A DNA stretch of 36,097 nucleotides from the NCBI GenBank assembly GCA_027858735.1, contig JAQICC010000230.1:1-36097 (forward strand), written 5' to 3'. Source of the DNA: Salinivirgaceae bacterium. GTDB taxonomy: Bacteria > Bacteroidota > Bacteroidia > Bacteroidales > SZUA-534. Below the pieces are notes generated by a model, which was given only the letters and a program-made list of their open reading frames with translations, searched no databases and was not told the origin of the DNA. The position numbers and the translations under genes are program-made. Positions 8,585 through 16,932 of the stretch are shown here, piece by piece. Positions within the stretch are counted from its first letter, which is position 1. Every line of letters begins with the position of its first letter.

Positions 8585-9607
8585 ATGCAAGGTAAAAAAA
8601 ACATTACCATTAACGATTTGGCGAAAGCCCTAAACACTTCTTCATCAACAGTTTCACGAGCTCTAAAAGATCATCCAAAAATTAGTCAGTCAATGAAATT
8701 GAAAGTGAAAGAAACGGCTATAAAATTAGGATATGTACAAAGCATTCAAGCCTCTATTCAAAAAGGCTTTAACAACCATACCCTAGGAATTATTGTACCT
8801 TCACTTAGTGAGACTAAATACAGTACCCTTATTGAATCGGCACAAAAAATTCTTAAAAACGAAGGGTTTACTGTTGTTGTAAGTTGCACATCAAATTCGA
8901 CCGAACAAGAAGAAAAAATACTGCAACTATTTAAAAATTTAAACATTAGAGGTGTAATATCGTCATTAACATCCGAAAATAAGAATCCTAAATATTACCA
9001 TACATTTATTAAAGACACACCGCTAATTCTTGTGGATAGAGTTGGAATTGAAATACCTTGCAAAAAAATTATGACCGACCATTTTCAAGTCGGATTCAGA
9101 AGTGTGCAACATTTGCTAAACATTGGCTGCCATAATATTGCTCACATTGGTGGAAACATTAACTGCCCTCTCTCCAAACAAATTTCAACAGGATACAAAA
9201 CTGCATTACGACAAAGCGGTAAGATTGCGAATCCTAAGCTTGAAGTTTTTTCTGACCAATTGCATACCGATATTATGAAAGCCACAGAATTAATATACAG
9301 CCAAAAAATAAAACCCGATGCTATTTTGGTTGATGAAATTATGGCAGCTCAAAAACTGGTGTCAATATTACAAACCCGAAAAATTAAAATACCTGACGAT
9401 GTTGCCATAATTGCCATTGGAGACGAAAAAGATTATTCCTTTTACTCCCCATCTCTAACTACAATTCAAATTCCTTACGAAAAAATTGGAAAAAGGGCTG
9501 CCCAACTATTATTGGATGAAATTGAAAATGAAGGGCGTGTTCAAAAAGATGAAATTTTGGTTGAACCTTTTCATTTAAATATCAGAAATTCAACATTAAA
9601 ATCATAA
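8585..9607 (+). CDS. LacI-family transcriptional regulator of the glucosamine/chitosan locus
   Basis: The 340-aa protein starts with the LacI helix-turn-helix and hinge helix (about 5-55: TINDLAKALNTSSSTVSRAL), followed by a periplasmic-binding-protein-like effector domain (about 62-335) that ends in the usual operator/ligand segment PSLTTIQIPYEKIGKRAAQLL. It probably senses glucosamine, GlcN-6-P or a chito-oligosaccharide, inferred from the downstream genes. Palindromes of one type lie before the gene, across its stop codon and at the operon promoter. The gene runs in the same direction as the operon but is separated from it by 171 nt containing an operator-overlapped promoter, so it is probably a separate transcription unit. 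Confidence 0.9.
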   Translation: MQGKKNITINDLAKALNTSSSTVSRALKDHPKISQSMKLKVKETAIKLGYVQSIQASIQKGFNNHTLGIIVPSLSETKYSTLIESAQKILKNEGFTVVVSCTSNSTEQEEKILQLFKNLNIRGVISSLTSENKNPKYYHTFIKDTPLILVDRVGIEIPCKKIMTDHFQVGFRSVQHLLNIGCHNIAHIGGNINCPLSKQISTGYKTALRQSGKIANPKLEVFSDQLHTDIMKATELIYSQKIKPDAILVDEIMAAQKLVSILQTRKIKIPDDVAIIAIGDEKDYSFYSPSLTTIQIPYEKIGKRAAQLLLDEIENEGRVQKDEILVEPFHLNIRNSTLKS

Positions 9608-9625
9608 TGCAACATATTGCATCGA
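9604..9625. promoter_or_regulatory. Probable LacI-family operator O2
   Basis: ATGCAA (9607-9612), spacer CATA, TTGCAT (9617-9622): the perfect core of the O1 palindrome with diverged outer bases. It overlaps the regulator's stop codon (9605-9607). Its centre is about 142 bp from that of O3, a distance compatible with DNA looping. Confidence 0.65.
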
Positions 9626-9717
9626 CAAAAAATCATTTTAAATATCTCAACACATGACTATTAACAAATATAATTGCTTGAACACATCTCATTTAGAAAC
9701 GATAAATTCACTCTTTA

Positions 9718-9748
9718 TTGGAATACAATAAATACAGCAGTAATTTTA
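9718..9748 (+). promoter_or_regulatory. Promoter of the glucosamine-utilisation operon
   Basis: TTG at 9718-9720, a 20-nt spacer and TAATTTTA at 9741-9748 (TAnnTTTG with one mismatch). The expected transcription start, near 9755, falls inside operator O3, so a bound LacI protein would block initiation. The ATG of the GH2 gene is at 9779. Confidence 0.55.
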
Positions 9749-9767
9749 ATGCAATGATTTGCACTTA
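9746..9767. promoter_or_regulatory. Probable LacI-family operator O3
   Basis: TTAATGCAA (9746-9754), spacer TGAT, TTGCACTTA (9759-9767). The left half is identical to O1; the right half departs from TTGCATTAA. It overlaps the -7 box edge and expected start of the GH2 operon, the classical repressor position. Confidence 0.7.
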
Positions 9768-9778
9768 AACTAAATATT

Positions 9779-12430
9779 ATGAATAAACTCACAGCATTTA
9801 CCCTATCATTAAGTATTATGAGTATGACAATTTCATCATGCAAAAAAAGCAATTCTCCAAGTGCTTTAGAGCTTAAAAGCAACTGGACAATTCAATCGGA
9901 AGATAAGATTGATGCAAGTGGAGCAGAAATTTCATCTAAAAACTTTTCTACATCGAATTGGCATTCCGTTTCGATTCCGAATACCATTTTGGCAGGATTA
10001 GTGGAGGCCAAGGTTTACACTGATATTTATAAAGACAGGAATCTTGAAAAAATTGACAAGTCGCAATTTAACCAGCCTTGGTGGTATCGCACTCAATTCA
10101 ATGTGGAACAAAAACAATTTCACAAACTAATACTTGAGGGTATAAACTATCGTGCTAATATTTGGTTAAATGGCGCACCTATTGCCGACTCATCAAAAAT
10201 TAAAGGGGCTTTTGGTATTTGGGAAATAGACATAACAAACCATATTGCACAAGGCAAAAACGCTTTGGCTATTCAGGTTTTTCCTCCAAAATATAATGAT
10301 TTAACCATAGGTTTTGTTGACTGGAACCCTTCACCACCCGATAAAAACTTAGGGATTTGGCGTCCGGTAAAAATTGTAACTACAGGAGCTGTTTCAATTG
10401 ACGAGCCTTTTGTAAATACCATTGTAAATACTGAAACCCTGGCCGAGGCTGAGCTAATCATAAGTACCCATGTCACAAATAATTCCGACGTAATAAAAAG
10501 GGTTACAATTCATGGTCAAATAAAAGACATAATAGTTGAAAAAAGCATAGAACTAAAACCAAACGAAGCTAAAAAAGTGATTTTTAATCCTTCGGAATTC
10601 GCCCAATTAAAAATTAAAAATCCGAAGCTTTGGTGGCCAAATTTAATGGGTGAACAAAATCTGCATACTCTGAAAATGTATGCAGCAATTGACAATAATA
10701 TTTCAGATAGCAAAGAAGTTCGTTTTGGCATTAGAAAAGTTGAAGACTACTGGACAACAGAAGGACATAAAGGCTATAAAGTAAATGGTAAAAAAGTTCT
10801 TATAAAAGGTGCCGGTTGGGTTGATGATATTTTATTGGCTGATACTGATGAAAAAGTAATTGCCCAAATGGAATATGTAAAGCATATGAATATGAACTGC
10901 GTTCGTCTTGAAGGATTTTGGGGCAGAAACAAGACGCTTTATGAAAAAGCCGACGAACTCGGATTACTCTTAATGATAGGTTGGAGTTGCCATTGGGAAT
11001 GGGAAGGCTATTGTGGCCGAGAAGAAGATGAATATATGTGTATTCGGACACCTGAAGATATGGAGCTGCAATCAAGGGCTTTTCAAGATCAGGTGATATG
11101 GCTGCGCAACCACCCTAGCATATTTACATGGGTTTATGGTAGCGATAAGCTTCCGTTGCCTGAACTTGAATCGCTGTTAAATAAGTACATAGGCGAGGTG
11201 GACAATTCGCGCCCAATTTTAGTTAGCTGCAAGGGAAGCGATTTTGATTTGGTAGAAGATGAAAACGGAAAAATTACCCAAGGATACTCGAATGTAAGTC
11301 AAATAAGTGGTCCTTCGGGTGTTAAAATGTTAGGGCCATACGCCTATACAGCTCCGAGCTATTGGTACCTCGATAAAAATGCCGGCGGTGCTTATGGATT
11401 TAATACCGAGACTGGTCCCGGTCCTCAAATACCACCAATTGAAAGTATTGAAAAAATGATTTCAGCTGATAGCCTATGGCCATTAAACGATGTTTGGAAT
11501 TATCATTCAGGCAGAAACGAATTTTCAACACTAAGCCGGTATCTAAAAGCATTTAATGCAAGATATGGAGAAGCAAACAGCGCTGAAGATTTTGCTTATA
11601 GATCACAACTATCAAACTACGAAGCCATTCGTGCCATGTTTGAGGCCTTTGAAGTTAACAAACCACGTTCAACCGGAGTTGTGCAATGGATGCTAAACTC
11701 AGCCTGGCCTGAAATGTTTTGGCAGCTTTACGACTGGTACCTAATGCCTAATGGTGCTTTTTACGGCACAAAAACGGCCTGTCAACCACTTAATGCAATT
11801 TATAATTATGGAGATAAAAATATTTATTTAAGTAATGACTTGCCAAAGGAATTTGAGAATTTGAATATTGAAGCTACCGTTTTCGATATTAATTCCAATA
11901 TTGTATTCAATAAAACAGAAAAGGTCTCAATCAACGAAATTTCATCAAAAAAAGTAATAGACCTTCCTGACTTTAGCTCTATTTCCAGCACCTACTTTCT
12001 GAAATTAAAGGTGACAGATAATAACAGTGAACTAGCTTCAAACTTTTACTGGCTAAGTACCAAGCCCGATGTTCACGATTGGGAAAATTCGCAATGGTTC
12101 TATACGCCTTATAAAAGCTATGCCGACCTTAAACAACTCAACAAATTAGAAAAAACAACCATCGCATCATCGTTTACCTCTAGCACAAATGAAAACGGAG
12201 AAATAATAGTTTCTTGCGATTTAAATAACCCTTCAGACAAAATTGCATTTTTCATTGAATTATCAATTAAGGATAAAGCTACGGGCGAAACAATATTGCC
12301 TGTATTCTGGGACGATAATTATGTATCGTTATTACCCGGTGAAAAAAGAACGGTTAGTGCCAAATTACAACAGGCATACGTTAAAAACAAAGAGCTTTCA
12401 TTTCATATTCAAGGTATTAACACAAAATAA
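9779..12430 (+). CDS. Lipoprotein GH2 exo-beta-D-glucosaminidase (CsxA-like)
   Basis: Predicted to cleave single glucosamine residues from the non-reducing ends of chitosan oligomers (EC 3.2.1.165 type). The 883-aa protein has a lipoprotein signal peptide with lipobox ISSC (Cys21), so it is probably anchored in the periplasm or at the cell surface. The GH2 order is visible: jelly-roll sugar-binding domain (about 35-210), immunoglobulin-like domain (about 215-325), TIM barrel (about 330-670) and C-terminal beta domains. CsxA-type signatures are MLGPYAY, GSD with proposed acid D456, FNTET with proposed nucleophile E544, and WMLNSAWP followed by LYDWYLMPNGAFYGTK. The acid is Asp rather than the Glu of ordinary GH2 enzymes, as in exo-glucosaminidases. 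A GH2 mannosidase is the main alternative, but the NagB and kinase neighbours favour glucosamine. Confidence 0.85.
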   Translation: MNKLTAFTLSLSIMSMTISSCKKSNSPSALELKSNWTIQSEDKIDASGAEISSKNFSTSNWHSVSIPNTILAGLVEAKVYTDIYKDRNLEKIDKSQFNQPWWYRTQFNVEQKQFHKLILEGINYRANIWLNGAPIADSSKIKGAFGIWEIDITNHIAQGKNALAIQVFPPKYNDLTIGFVDWNPSPPDKNLGIWRPVKIVTTGAVSIDEPFVNTIVNTETLAEAELIISTHVTNNSDVIKRVTIHGQIKDIIVEKSIELKPNEAKKVIFNPSEFAQLKIKNPKLWWPNLMGEQNLHTLKMYAAIDNNISDSKEVRFGIRKVEDYWTTEGHKGYKVNGKKVLIKGAGWVDDILLADTDEKVIAQMEYVKHMNMNCVRLEGFWGRNKTLYEKADELGLLLMIGWSCHWEWEGYCGREEDEYMCIRTPEDMELQSRAFQDQVIWLRNHPSIFTWVYGSDKLPLPELESLLNKYIGEVDNSRPILVSCKGSDFDLVEDENGKITQGYSNVSQISGPSGVKMLGPYAYTAPSYWYLDKNAGGAYGFNTETGPGPQIPPIESIEKMISADSLWPLNDVWNYHSGRNEFSTLSRYLKAFNARYGEANSAEDFAYRSQLSNYEAIRAMFEAFEVNKPRSTGVVQWMLNSAWPEMFWQLYDWYLMPNGAFYGTKTACQPLNAIYNYGDKNIYLSNDLPKEFENLNIEATVFDINSNIVFNKTEKVSINEISSKKVIDLPDFSSISSTYFLKLKVTDNNSELASNFYWLSTKPDVHDWENSQWFYTPYKSYADLKQLNKLEKTTIASSFTSSTNENGEIIVSCDLNNPSDKIAFFIELSIKDKATGETILPVFWDDNYVSLLPGEKRTVSAKLQQAYVKNKELSFHIQGINTK

Positions 12431-12438
12431 CTTAGCAC

Positions 12439-13719
12439 ATGAGTCAAACAAAAAATTACGGAATGGTATTGTTGGTATTTGTAACATTCTTTGTAATATC
12501 GTTTCTAAGCAATGTAATGGGACCCTTAATTCCGCTTATTAAAGATAGTTTTAGTGTAGGATTTGCAATGGCTGCCCTTTTACCATTCTTCTTCTTTGCT
12601 GCTTACGGAGTAATGTCAATTCCGGCAGGTATACTTGTAGATAAGTATAAAGAGAAAAAAATGATGCTTTTTTCATTTGCTTTAGCAACGCTTGGAGCAC
12701 TTATGTTCGCCGCATTTCCAAATTACAATAATGCCTTGGCTTCTCTTTTTATTATGGGAACCGGAATGGCCACCTTGCAGGTTGCTATAAATCCTCTACT
12801 CAGAGTATCGGGTGGTGAAGAGCACTTTGCATTCTATTCAGTATTGGCTCAATTATTTTTTGGGACTGCCTCATTCATTAGCCCATGGGTAAGCTCCGAT
12901 CTTGTTAATAGTTTGGATAATTACAATGAAAAAACTGCCAGCTTTTTATTAACGCAATTGCATAGTTTGGTTCCGTCCTCTTTGCCATGGACATCAATTT
13001 ATTGGGTAATTGCCTTGGTAGCCCTTGCAATGACACTGATTATTTTGTTTGTAAAGTTTCCTGAAGTGAAACTTAAAAGCGATGAAAAGGTAGATGGCAT
13101 CTCTACCACTTTAAAGCTGTTAAAGAATAAAACTGTTCTGCTATACTTTTTAGGTATTTTCGCTTATGTTGGCACCGAACAAGGCTTAGCCAACTGGATG
13201 TCAGAATATCTAAAGAATTATCATGACCTAAACCCCTTGGTAGAAGGCAAAAATGCCGTTTCCCTTTTTTGGGGCATGCTCACTATTGGCTGTATTTTAG
13301 GTTTAGTATTACTAAAATTCATTGATAGCCGATTGGTGCTTAAACTTTTTAGCGTTGGAGCGATGATCAGTTTAGCTTTTGCCCTATTTGGGTCGGCTAA
13401 TGTTTCACTAGTTGCATTTTCATTTAGCGGATTTTGCTTATCGGTTATGTGGTCGGTTATTTTCTCACTGTCATTAAACTCTTTACAAAAAAACCATGGC
13501 ACTTTTGCCGGAATACTATGCACCGGAATTGCCGGAGGCGCAATTATTCCGATTATAGTAGGCACTTTGGGCGATGCATTTGGATTAAAAGCAGGAATGC
13601 TTTTCCTTTTTGTTACACTGGCCTACATTTTAAGCATTGGTTTTTGGTCAAATCCACTGATTCATAACCAAACCATATCATTAAGAAAAAAACAAACTTC
13701 TAAGCTTTCTTCATTATGA
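12439..13719 (+). CDS. MFS sugar permease of the FucP/NagP type, probable glucosamine importer
   Basis: The 426-aa inner-membrane protein has about 12 hydrophobic segments. Its first helix region (FLSNVMGPLIPLIKDSF) and the MSIPAGILVDKYKEKK loop are characteristic of the fucose-galactose-glucose:H+ symporter branch of the major facilitator superfamily, which includes NagP. It starts 9 nt after the glucosaminidase stop and its TGA overlaps the next ATG, so it is in the operon. The position between an enzyme releasing GlcN and enzymes handling GlcN-6-P suggests glucosamine as substrate (inference). Import by a symporter, not a PTS, explains why a kinase gene follows. Confidence 0.85.
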   Translation: MSQTKNYGMVLLVFVTFFVISFLSNVMGPLIPLIKDSFSVGFAMAALLPFFFFAAYGVMSIPAGILVDKYKEKKMMLFSFALATLGALMFAAFPNYNNALASLFIMGTGMATLQVAINPLLRVSGGEEHFAFYSVLAQLFFGTASFISPWVSSDLVNSLDNYNEKTASFLLTQLHSLVPSSLPWTSIYWVIALVALAMTLIILFVKFPEVKLKSDEKVDGISTTLKLLKNKTVLLYFLGIFAYVGTEQGLANWMSEYLKNYHDLNPLVEGKNAVSLFWGMLTIGCILGLVLLKFIDSRLVLKLFSVGAMISLAFALFGSANVSLVAFSFSGFCLSVMWSVIFSLSLNSLQKNHGTFAGILCTGIAGGAIIPIIVGTLGDAFGLKAGMLFLFVTLAYILSIGFWSNPLIHNQTISLRKKQTSKLSSL

Positions 13720-14591
13720 TTTATCAAAATACTGAATTCACACAAACTGTTGTTGGAGTTTTTCTGGGTGGCAAAACACTGCTAGCCGGAAAAATAAAGG
13801 ACGGGAAAGTGGAAAAAAAAGTTGAAATAAGCATTGACAATTTGGCACCCGAGCAAGAAATTCTGCTTGAAGTAATACATGCTATTAACGAGGTTTTCGA
13901 TAATGAAGTTGAAGGTATTGGAGTAGGCGTTCCAAGTTTAGTGAATGTCAATAAAGGAATTGTGTACCATGTTGTTAATATTCCATCATGGCGAGAGGTG
14001 CACCTTAAAGAAATTTTGGAAGACCGCTTTAAAGTAAATGTGTTTTTAAATAACGATGCAAACTGTTTTGCAGCCGGCGAAAAGCATTTTGGTAAAGCGC
14101 AAAACTACGAGCATGTTATTGGTTTAGTAATTGGTGTAGGTTTCGGTTGCGGTATTATTACAAACAACCAACTTTATTCGGGTAATAATTGCGGAGCAGG
14201 CGAGTTTGGTTCAATTCCTTACCGGGATCACGATTACGAATATTATTGTAGCGAGGCGTATTTTAAAGAAAAATATGGCGAAAACTTTACCGATTTTGTT
14301 GCGAGAGCCAATAAAAAAGACAAAATAGCCTTGGCCCTATTTGAACAATACGGTTGCGATTTAGGCAATGCTATTAAAACTATTATGTTTACCACCGATC
14401 CGGAAATTATAGTAATAGGCGGTAAGGTAGCAAAGGCATTTCCCTTTTACCAGAAAACCATGTGGGATAAAATAAAAACCTTTCCGTACAAACACAGTGT
14501 TAAAAACATAAAAATTGAAGTAAGCACACAAAGCGATATTTCAATATTAGGAGCCGCTGCTCTTTATTATGATGCTTTAAATAAAATCTAA
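13716..14591 (+). CDS. ROK-family protein with degenerate ATP-binding motifs (possible pseudokinase)
   Basis: The 291-aa protein has the ROK fold and is clearly related to the second ROK protein of the operon. The phosphate-1 motif, DLGGT in active ROK kinases, is FLGGK here (F16, K20), and the phosphate-2 motif GTGMG is GVGFG. The catalytic-base segment NNDANCF with D114 is kept. The zinc-binding CxCGxxGC cluster is reduced to a lone YYCSEAYF, as also in the sister protein. Start and stop of neighbours overlap (ATGA at 13716-13719), indicating translational coupling with the permease. It may be a weak or altered kinase, a regulatory partner of the second ROK, or a sugar sensor. The family call is firm; activity is uncertain. 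Confidence 0.8.
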   Translation: MIYQNTEFTQTVVGVFLGGKTLLAGKIKDGKVEKKVEISIDNLAPEQEILLEVIHAINEVFDNEVEGIGVGVPSLVNVNKGIVYHVVNIPSWREVHLKEILEDRFKVNVFLNNDANCFAAGEKHFGKAQNYEHVIGLVIGVGFGCGIITNNQLYSGNNCGAGEFGSIPYRDHDYEYYCSEAYFKEKYGENFTDFVARANKKDKIALALFEQYGCDLGNAIKTIMFTTDPEIIVIGGKVAKAFPFYQKTMWDKIKTFPYKHSVKNIKIEVSTQSDISILGAAALYYDALNKI

Positions 14592-14601
14592 TACACAAAT
14601 C

Positions 14602-15417
14602 ATGAGACTAATAATTCAGCAAGACTATAAAAAGGCTTCGAAATGGACAGCAAATTATATTGCACGTCGAATTTTGAAATATAAGCCAACATCTGATAAT
14701 CCGTTTATAATGGGCTTACCAACAGGATCGTCACCCATTCAGCTTTATAAAGATTTGGTTGAACTCCATAAAAAAGGTGTTATTTCGTTTAAAAATGTGG
14801 TCACTTTTAACATGGATGAGTATATCGGCATCCCCGAAGATCATCCACAATCTTATCATTCATTTATGAATAATCATTTTTTTAGCCACATTGATATTCC
14901 AAAGGAAAATACTAACATTTTAAATGGTAACGCATCCGATTTAATACAAGAATGTGCCAATTACGAGGCTAAAATAAAATTGTACGGTGGTATTCATCTT
15001 TTTTTAGGAGGCATAGGACCCGACGGTCACTTGGCATTTAACGAACCTGGTTCGTCGCTAGCCTCACGCACTCGCATAAAAACACTTACCGAGGATACTA
15101 AAATTGCAAACTCGCGTTTTTTCGACGGCGATACTAGTAAAGTACCCAGCACTGCACTAACAGTTGGCGTGGGTACCATTTTAGATGCAAAAGAAATTGT
15201 AATTATTGCAAGTGGTAATTCTAAAGCTGCAGCCATAAAACAAGCTATTGAGCGAGGTGTTAATCATATGTGGACAGTAAGTGCGTTGCAGCTTCACGCC
15301 AAATCAATTGTAATTTGCGACGAGGAAGCTATATACGATATAAAATACAGCACCGTTAAATACTTTAAAGATATTGAATCGAAAAACCTGAATCCTGATA
15401 ATTTACTTAAAATTTAA
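14602..15417 (+). CDS. nagB: Glucosamine-6-phosphate deaminase
   Basis: Converts glucosamine-6-phosphate to fructose-6-phosphate and ammonia, feeding glycolysis. The 271-aa sequence aligns with E. coli NagB without gaps up to the active site, so residue numbers coincide: D72 (FNMDEY), D141, H143 ([11 protein letters not shown]) and E148. The segment [11 protein letters not shown], with R158 and K160 of the E. coli allosteric GlcNAc-6-P site, is also kept, so allosteric activation is possible. The gene lies between the two ROK genes, 10 nt after the first and 5 nt before the second, within the LacI-controlled operon. No nagA is in the operon, consistent with a deacetylated substrate. Confidence 0.97.
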   Translation: MRLIIQQDYKKASKWTANYIARRILKYKPTSDNPFIMGLPTGSSPIQLYKDLVELHKKGVISFKNVVTFNMDEYIGIPEDHPQSYHSFMNNHFFSHIDIPKENTNILNGNASDLIQECANYEAKIKLYGGIHLFLGGIGPDGHLAFNEPGSSLASRTRIKTLTEDTKIANSRFFDGDTSKVPSTALTVGVGTILDAKEIVIIASGNSKAAAIKQAIERGVNHMWTVSALQLHAKSIVICDEEAIYDIKYSTVKYFKDIESKNLNPDNLLKI

Positions 15418-15422
15418 TTTTT

Positions 15423-16274
15423 ATGGCACCTACAACTGCACAAATAATAGGTATTGACTTGGGTGGTACTAATGTAAGGGTTGGTTTGGTTGAAGATGGA
15501 AAAGTTATCAAACATGCATCGGCTAAAGTGCCCGTTTCAAAATCAGATCCGGAGCCTGTATTAAAATGCATAATTGATACCGTCCAAAAAATCATATCAG
15601 ATTCCGTTGTTGGAATTGGGATTGGCCTTCCTGGCGTAATGGATAAAAAAGAAGGTATTATTCGAGCTATTACAAATATTCCAAGTTTTACGAATATTCC
15701 CATAAAACAAATAGTATCAGACTACTTCAACGTTCCTGTATTTATTGATAACGATGTGAACTGCTTTGTGCTTGGCGAAAAGTTTTTTGGTGCCGGAAAA
15801 AATTTTAGGAATGTGGTTGGCTTATCATTGGGAACGGGCATGGGAACAGGAATAATTACAGGAAATACGTTGCTTGAAGATGCCAATGGCGGATCGGGAG
15901 AATTTGGTGAAGTACCCTATTTAGACGACAATATTGAAGCGTATTGTAGTGGAGAATTCTTTACCAGAGCGCTAGGTAAAACAGGTGATGAAGCTTACGA
16001 ACTTGCAAAGGCAGGGGACCAGCAAACACTCAAAATTTTCACAGAATTTGGAACTCATCTTGGTAAGGCAATACATATAATACTATTGGCTTTCGATCCT
16101 GAAATTATAATTATTGGAGGTTCTGCTGCAAATTCAAGCAAGTATTTTCACGAAGCTATGATGACAGAGCTTAATAAATTCGTATTTCAAAATTCGGTTA
16201 AAAAGTTAAAGATCGTTTACGCACAAGAAAAATACAGTCCAATTTTAGGAGCTTCCAAACTATATGACATATAA
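15423..16274 (+). CDS. ROK-family sugar kinase, probable glucosamine kinase
   Basis: The 283-aa protein has intact ROK signatures: GIDLGGTNVRVG (D12, T16), the catalytic segment IDNDVNCF with D111, the phosphate-2 motif LGTGMGTGIITG and the adenosine motif IIIGGSAANS. The zinc cluster is reduced to EAYCSGEFF, a form that I recall from other Bacteroidota ROK proteins. It would phosphorylate imported glucosamine to GlcN-6-P for NagB; glucose or N-acetylglucosamine remain possible substrates. It is the last gene of the operon, starting 5 nt after nagB. Its degenerate sister lies on the other side of nagB, as if a tandem duplication had been split. Confidence 0.87.
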   Translation: MAPTTAQIIGIDLGGTNVRVGLVEDGKVIKHASAKVPVSKSDPEPVLKCIIDTVQKIISDSVVGIGIGLPGVMDKKEGIIRAITNIPSFTNIPIKQIVSDYFNVPVFIDNDVNCFVLGEKFFGAGKNFRNVVGLSLGTGMGTGIITGNTLLEDANGGSGEFGEVPYLDDNIEAYCSGEFFTRALGKTGDEAYELAKAGDQQTLKIFTEFGTHLGKAIHIILLAFDPEIIIIGGSAANSSKYFHEAMMTELNKFVFQNSVKKLKIVYAQEKYSPILGASKLYDI

Positions 16275-16320
16275 AAAATTCAAATACTTACATGAATTTA
16301 ATACAAACCTTTAAAGTTGT

Positions 16321-16350
16321 TTTGTAAAACGTTTTTTTATTCTACATTTG
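16321..16350 (+). promoter_or_regulatory. Promoter of tRNA-Pro
   Basis: TTTG at 16321-16324, 18-nt spacer, TACATTTG at 16343-16350, an exact TAnnTTTG match. The tRNA begins 12 nt later. Confidence 0.7.
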
Positions 16351-16361
16351 CAACCATTAAT

Positions 16362-16435
16362 CGGGATGTAGCTCAGTCAGGTAGAGTACTGGTCTGGGGG
16401 ACCAGGGGTCGCAAGTTCAAGTCTTGTCATCCCGA
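16362..16435 (+). tRNA. tRNA-Pro (anticodon GGG)
   Basis: All cloverleaf arms can be drawn. The acceptor stem is CGGGATG (16362-16368) with CATCCCG (16428-16434). The D arm is GCTC...GAGT, the anticodon stem CTGGT/ACCAG with loop CTGGGGG, and the T stem GCAAG/CTTGT with loop TTCAAGT. The anticodon GGG reads proline CCC/CCU codons. The discriminator is A; CCA is not encoded. It has its own promoter and terminator. Confidence 0.95.
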
Positions 16436-16439
16436 CAAA

Positions 16440-16466
16440 AGCTTAGAGTTTACTCTAGGCTTTTTT
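16440..16466 (+). terminator. Intrinsic terminator of tRNA-Pro
   Basis: Stem GCTTAGAG (16441-16448) with CTCTAGGC (16453-16460) and a 4-nt loop, followed by six T residues that run into the complement of the DUF4268 stop codon. On the minus strand the stem is followed by only four T residues, so it is at best a weak terminator for the opposite gene. Confidence 0.85.
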
Positions 16467-16932
16467 ATTTTCCAAACTTCTCAATCATAATATCCTGAAT
16501 ATCTAAAAAATTGTTTTGAAGCACATACATATTCTCTGCCATAAACTTGAATATTTTAGGCCAATTATCACGGTTATGATATTTTATCCCCTCCCATTCA
16601 ACATAAACTCGAGCTACAACTTTACCTTCAGGTAAAACAAACTCATCATCCCAAATAAGTTCTTGCCCAAAATTATTCTCAAGAATAGTCTTGTAATTAT
16701 CGAGCTCAACAAAAATATCAAAACGTCTGTTCTCATTTTTAGCATTCATCTCTAAGGCCACCCGTACAACCTTTATATCTACATCAAACTTTAGCTCTAA
16801 TCCTTTAACACCCGTTTTATAAAGCACCCAAGCAATAGGCTCCCCTACATGCTTGGCATAATAATTTGTGTAATCCGAAAACGAAGTCCAAAACTCCTTT
16901 CTAACAATTCTTGCCTCTTCTTTATTAAACAT
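16465..16932 (-). CDS. DUF4268 domain protein
   Basis: A 155-aa cytosolic protein covering one DUF4268 domain (KEEARIVRKEFWTSFSDY, VDIKVVRVALEM and NWPKIFKFMAENM regions). Stand-alone copies are common in Bacteroidota; related domains occur at the C-termini of some nuclease-like proteins. The function of the stand-alone form is not known to me. No catalytic motif or membrane segment is evident. It overlaps the PfkB gene by 8 bp and is probably translated from the same message. Confidence 0.8.
   Translation of the reverse strand: MFNKEEARIVRKEFWTSFSDYTNYYAKHVGEPIAWVLYKTGVKGLELKFDVDIKVVRVALEMNAKNENRRFDIFVELDNYKTILENNFGQELIWDDEFVLPEGKVVARVYVEWEGIKYHNRDNWPKIFKFMAENMYVLQNNFLDIQDIMIEKFGK

Noticed and set aside
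12243-12542. 99-aa frame spanning the GH2-permease junction
   Set aside because: Frame-shifted shadow of the GH2 C-terminus and the permease N-terminus; both real genes fit their families across this region.
13221-13565. 114-aa reading frame on the minus strand inside the MFS permease gene
   Set aside because: It is entirely antisense to a well-supported gene and has no recognisable domain or promoter. Other internal frames of 62-100 aa throughout the window were dismissed for the same reason.
16285-16345. Intrinsic terminator for the glucosamine operon (GTTTT-GT-AAAAC followed by a T run at about 16319-16338)
   Set aside because: The stem is only about five weak pairs with a two-base loop, and the sequence is better explained as the tRNA promoter region.
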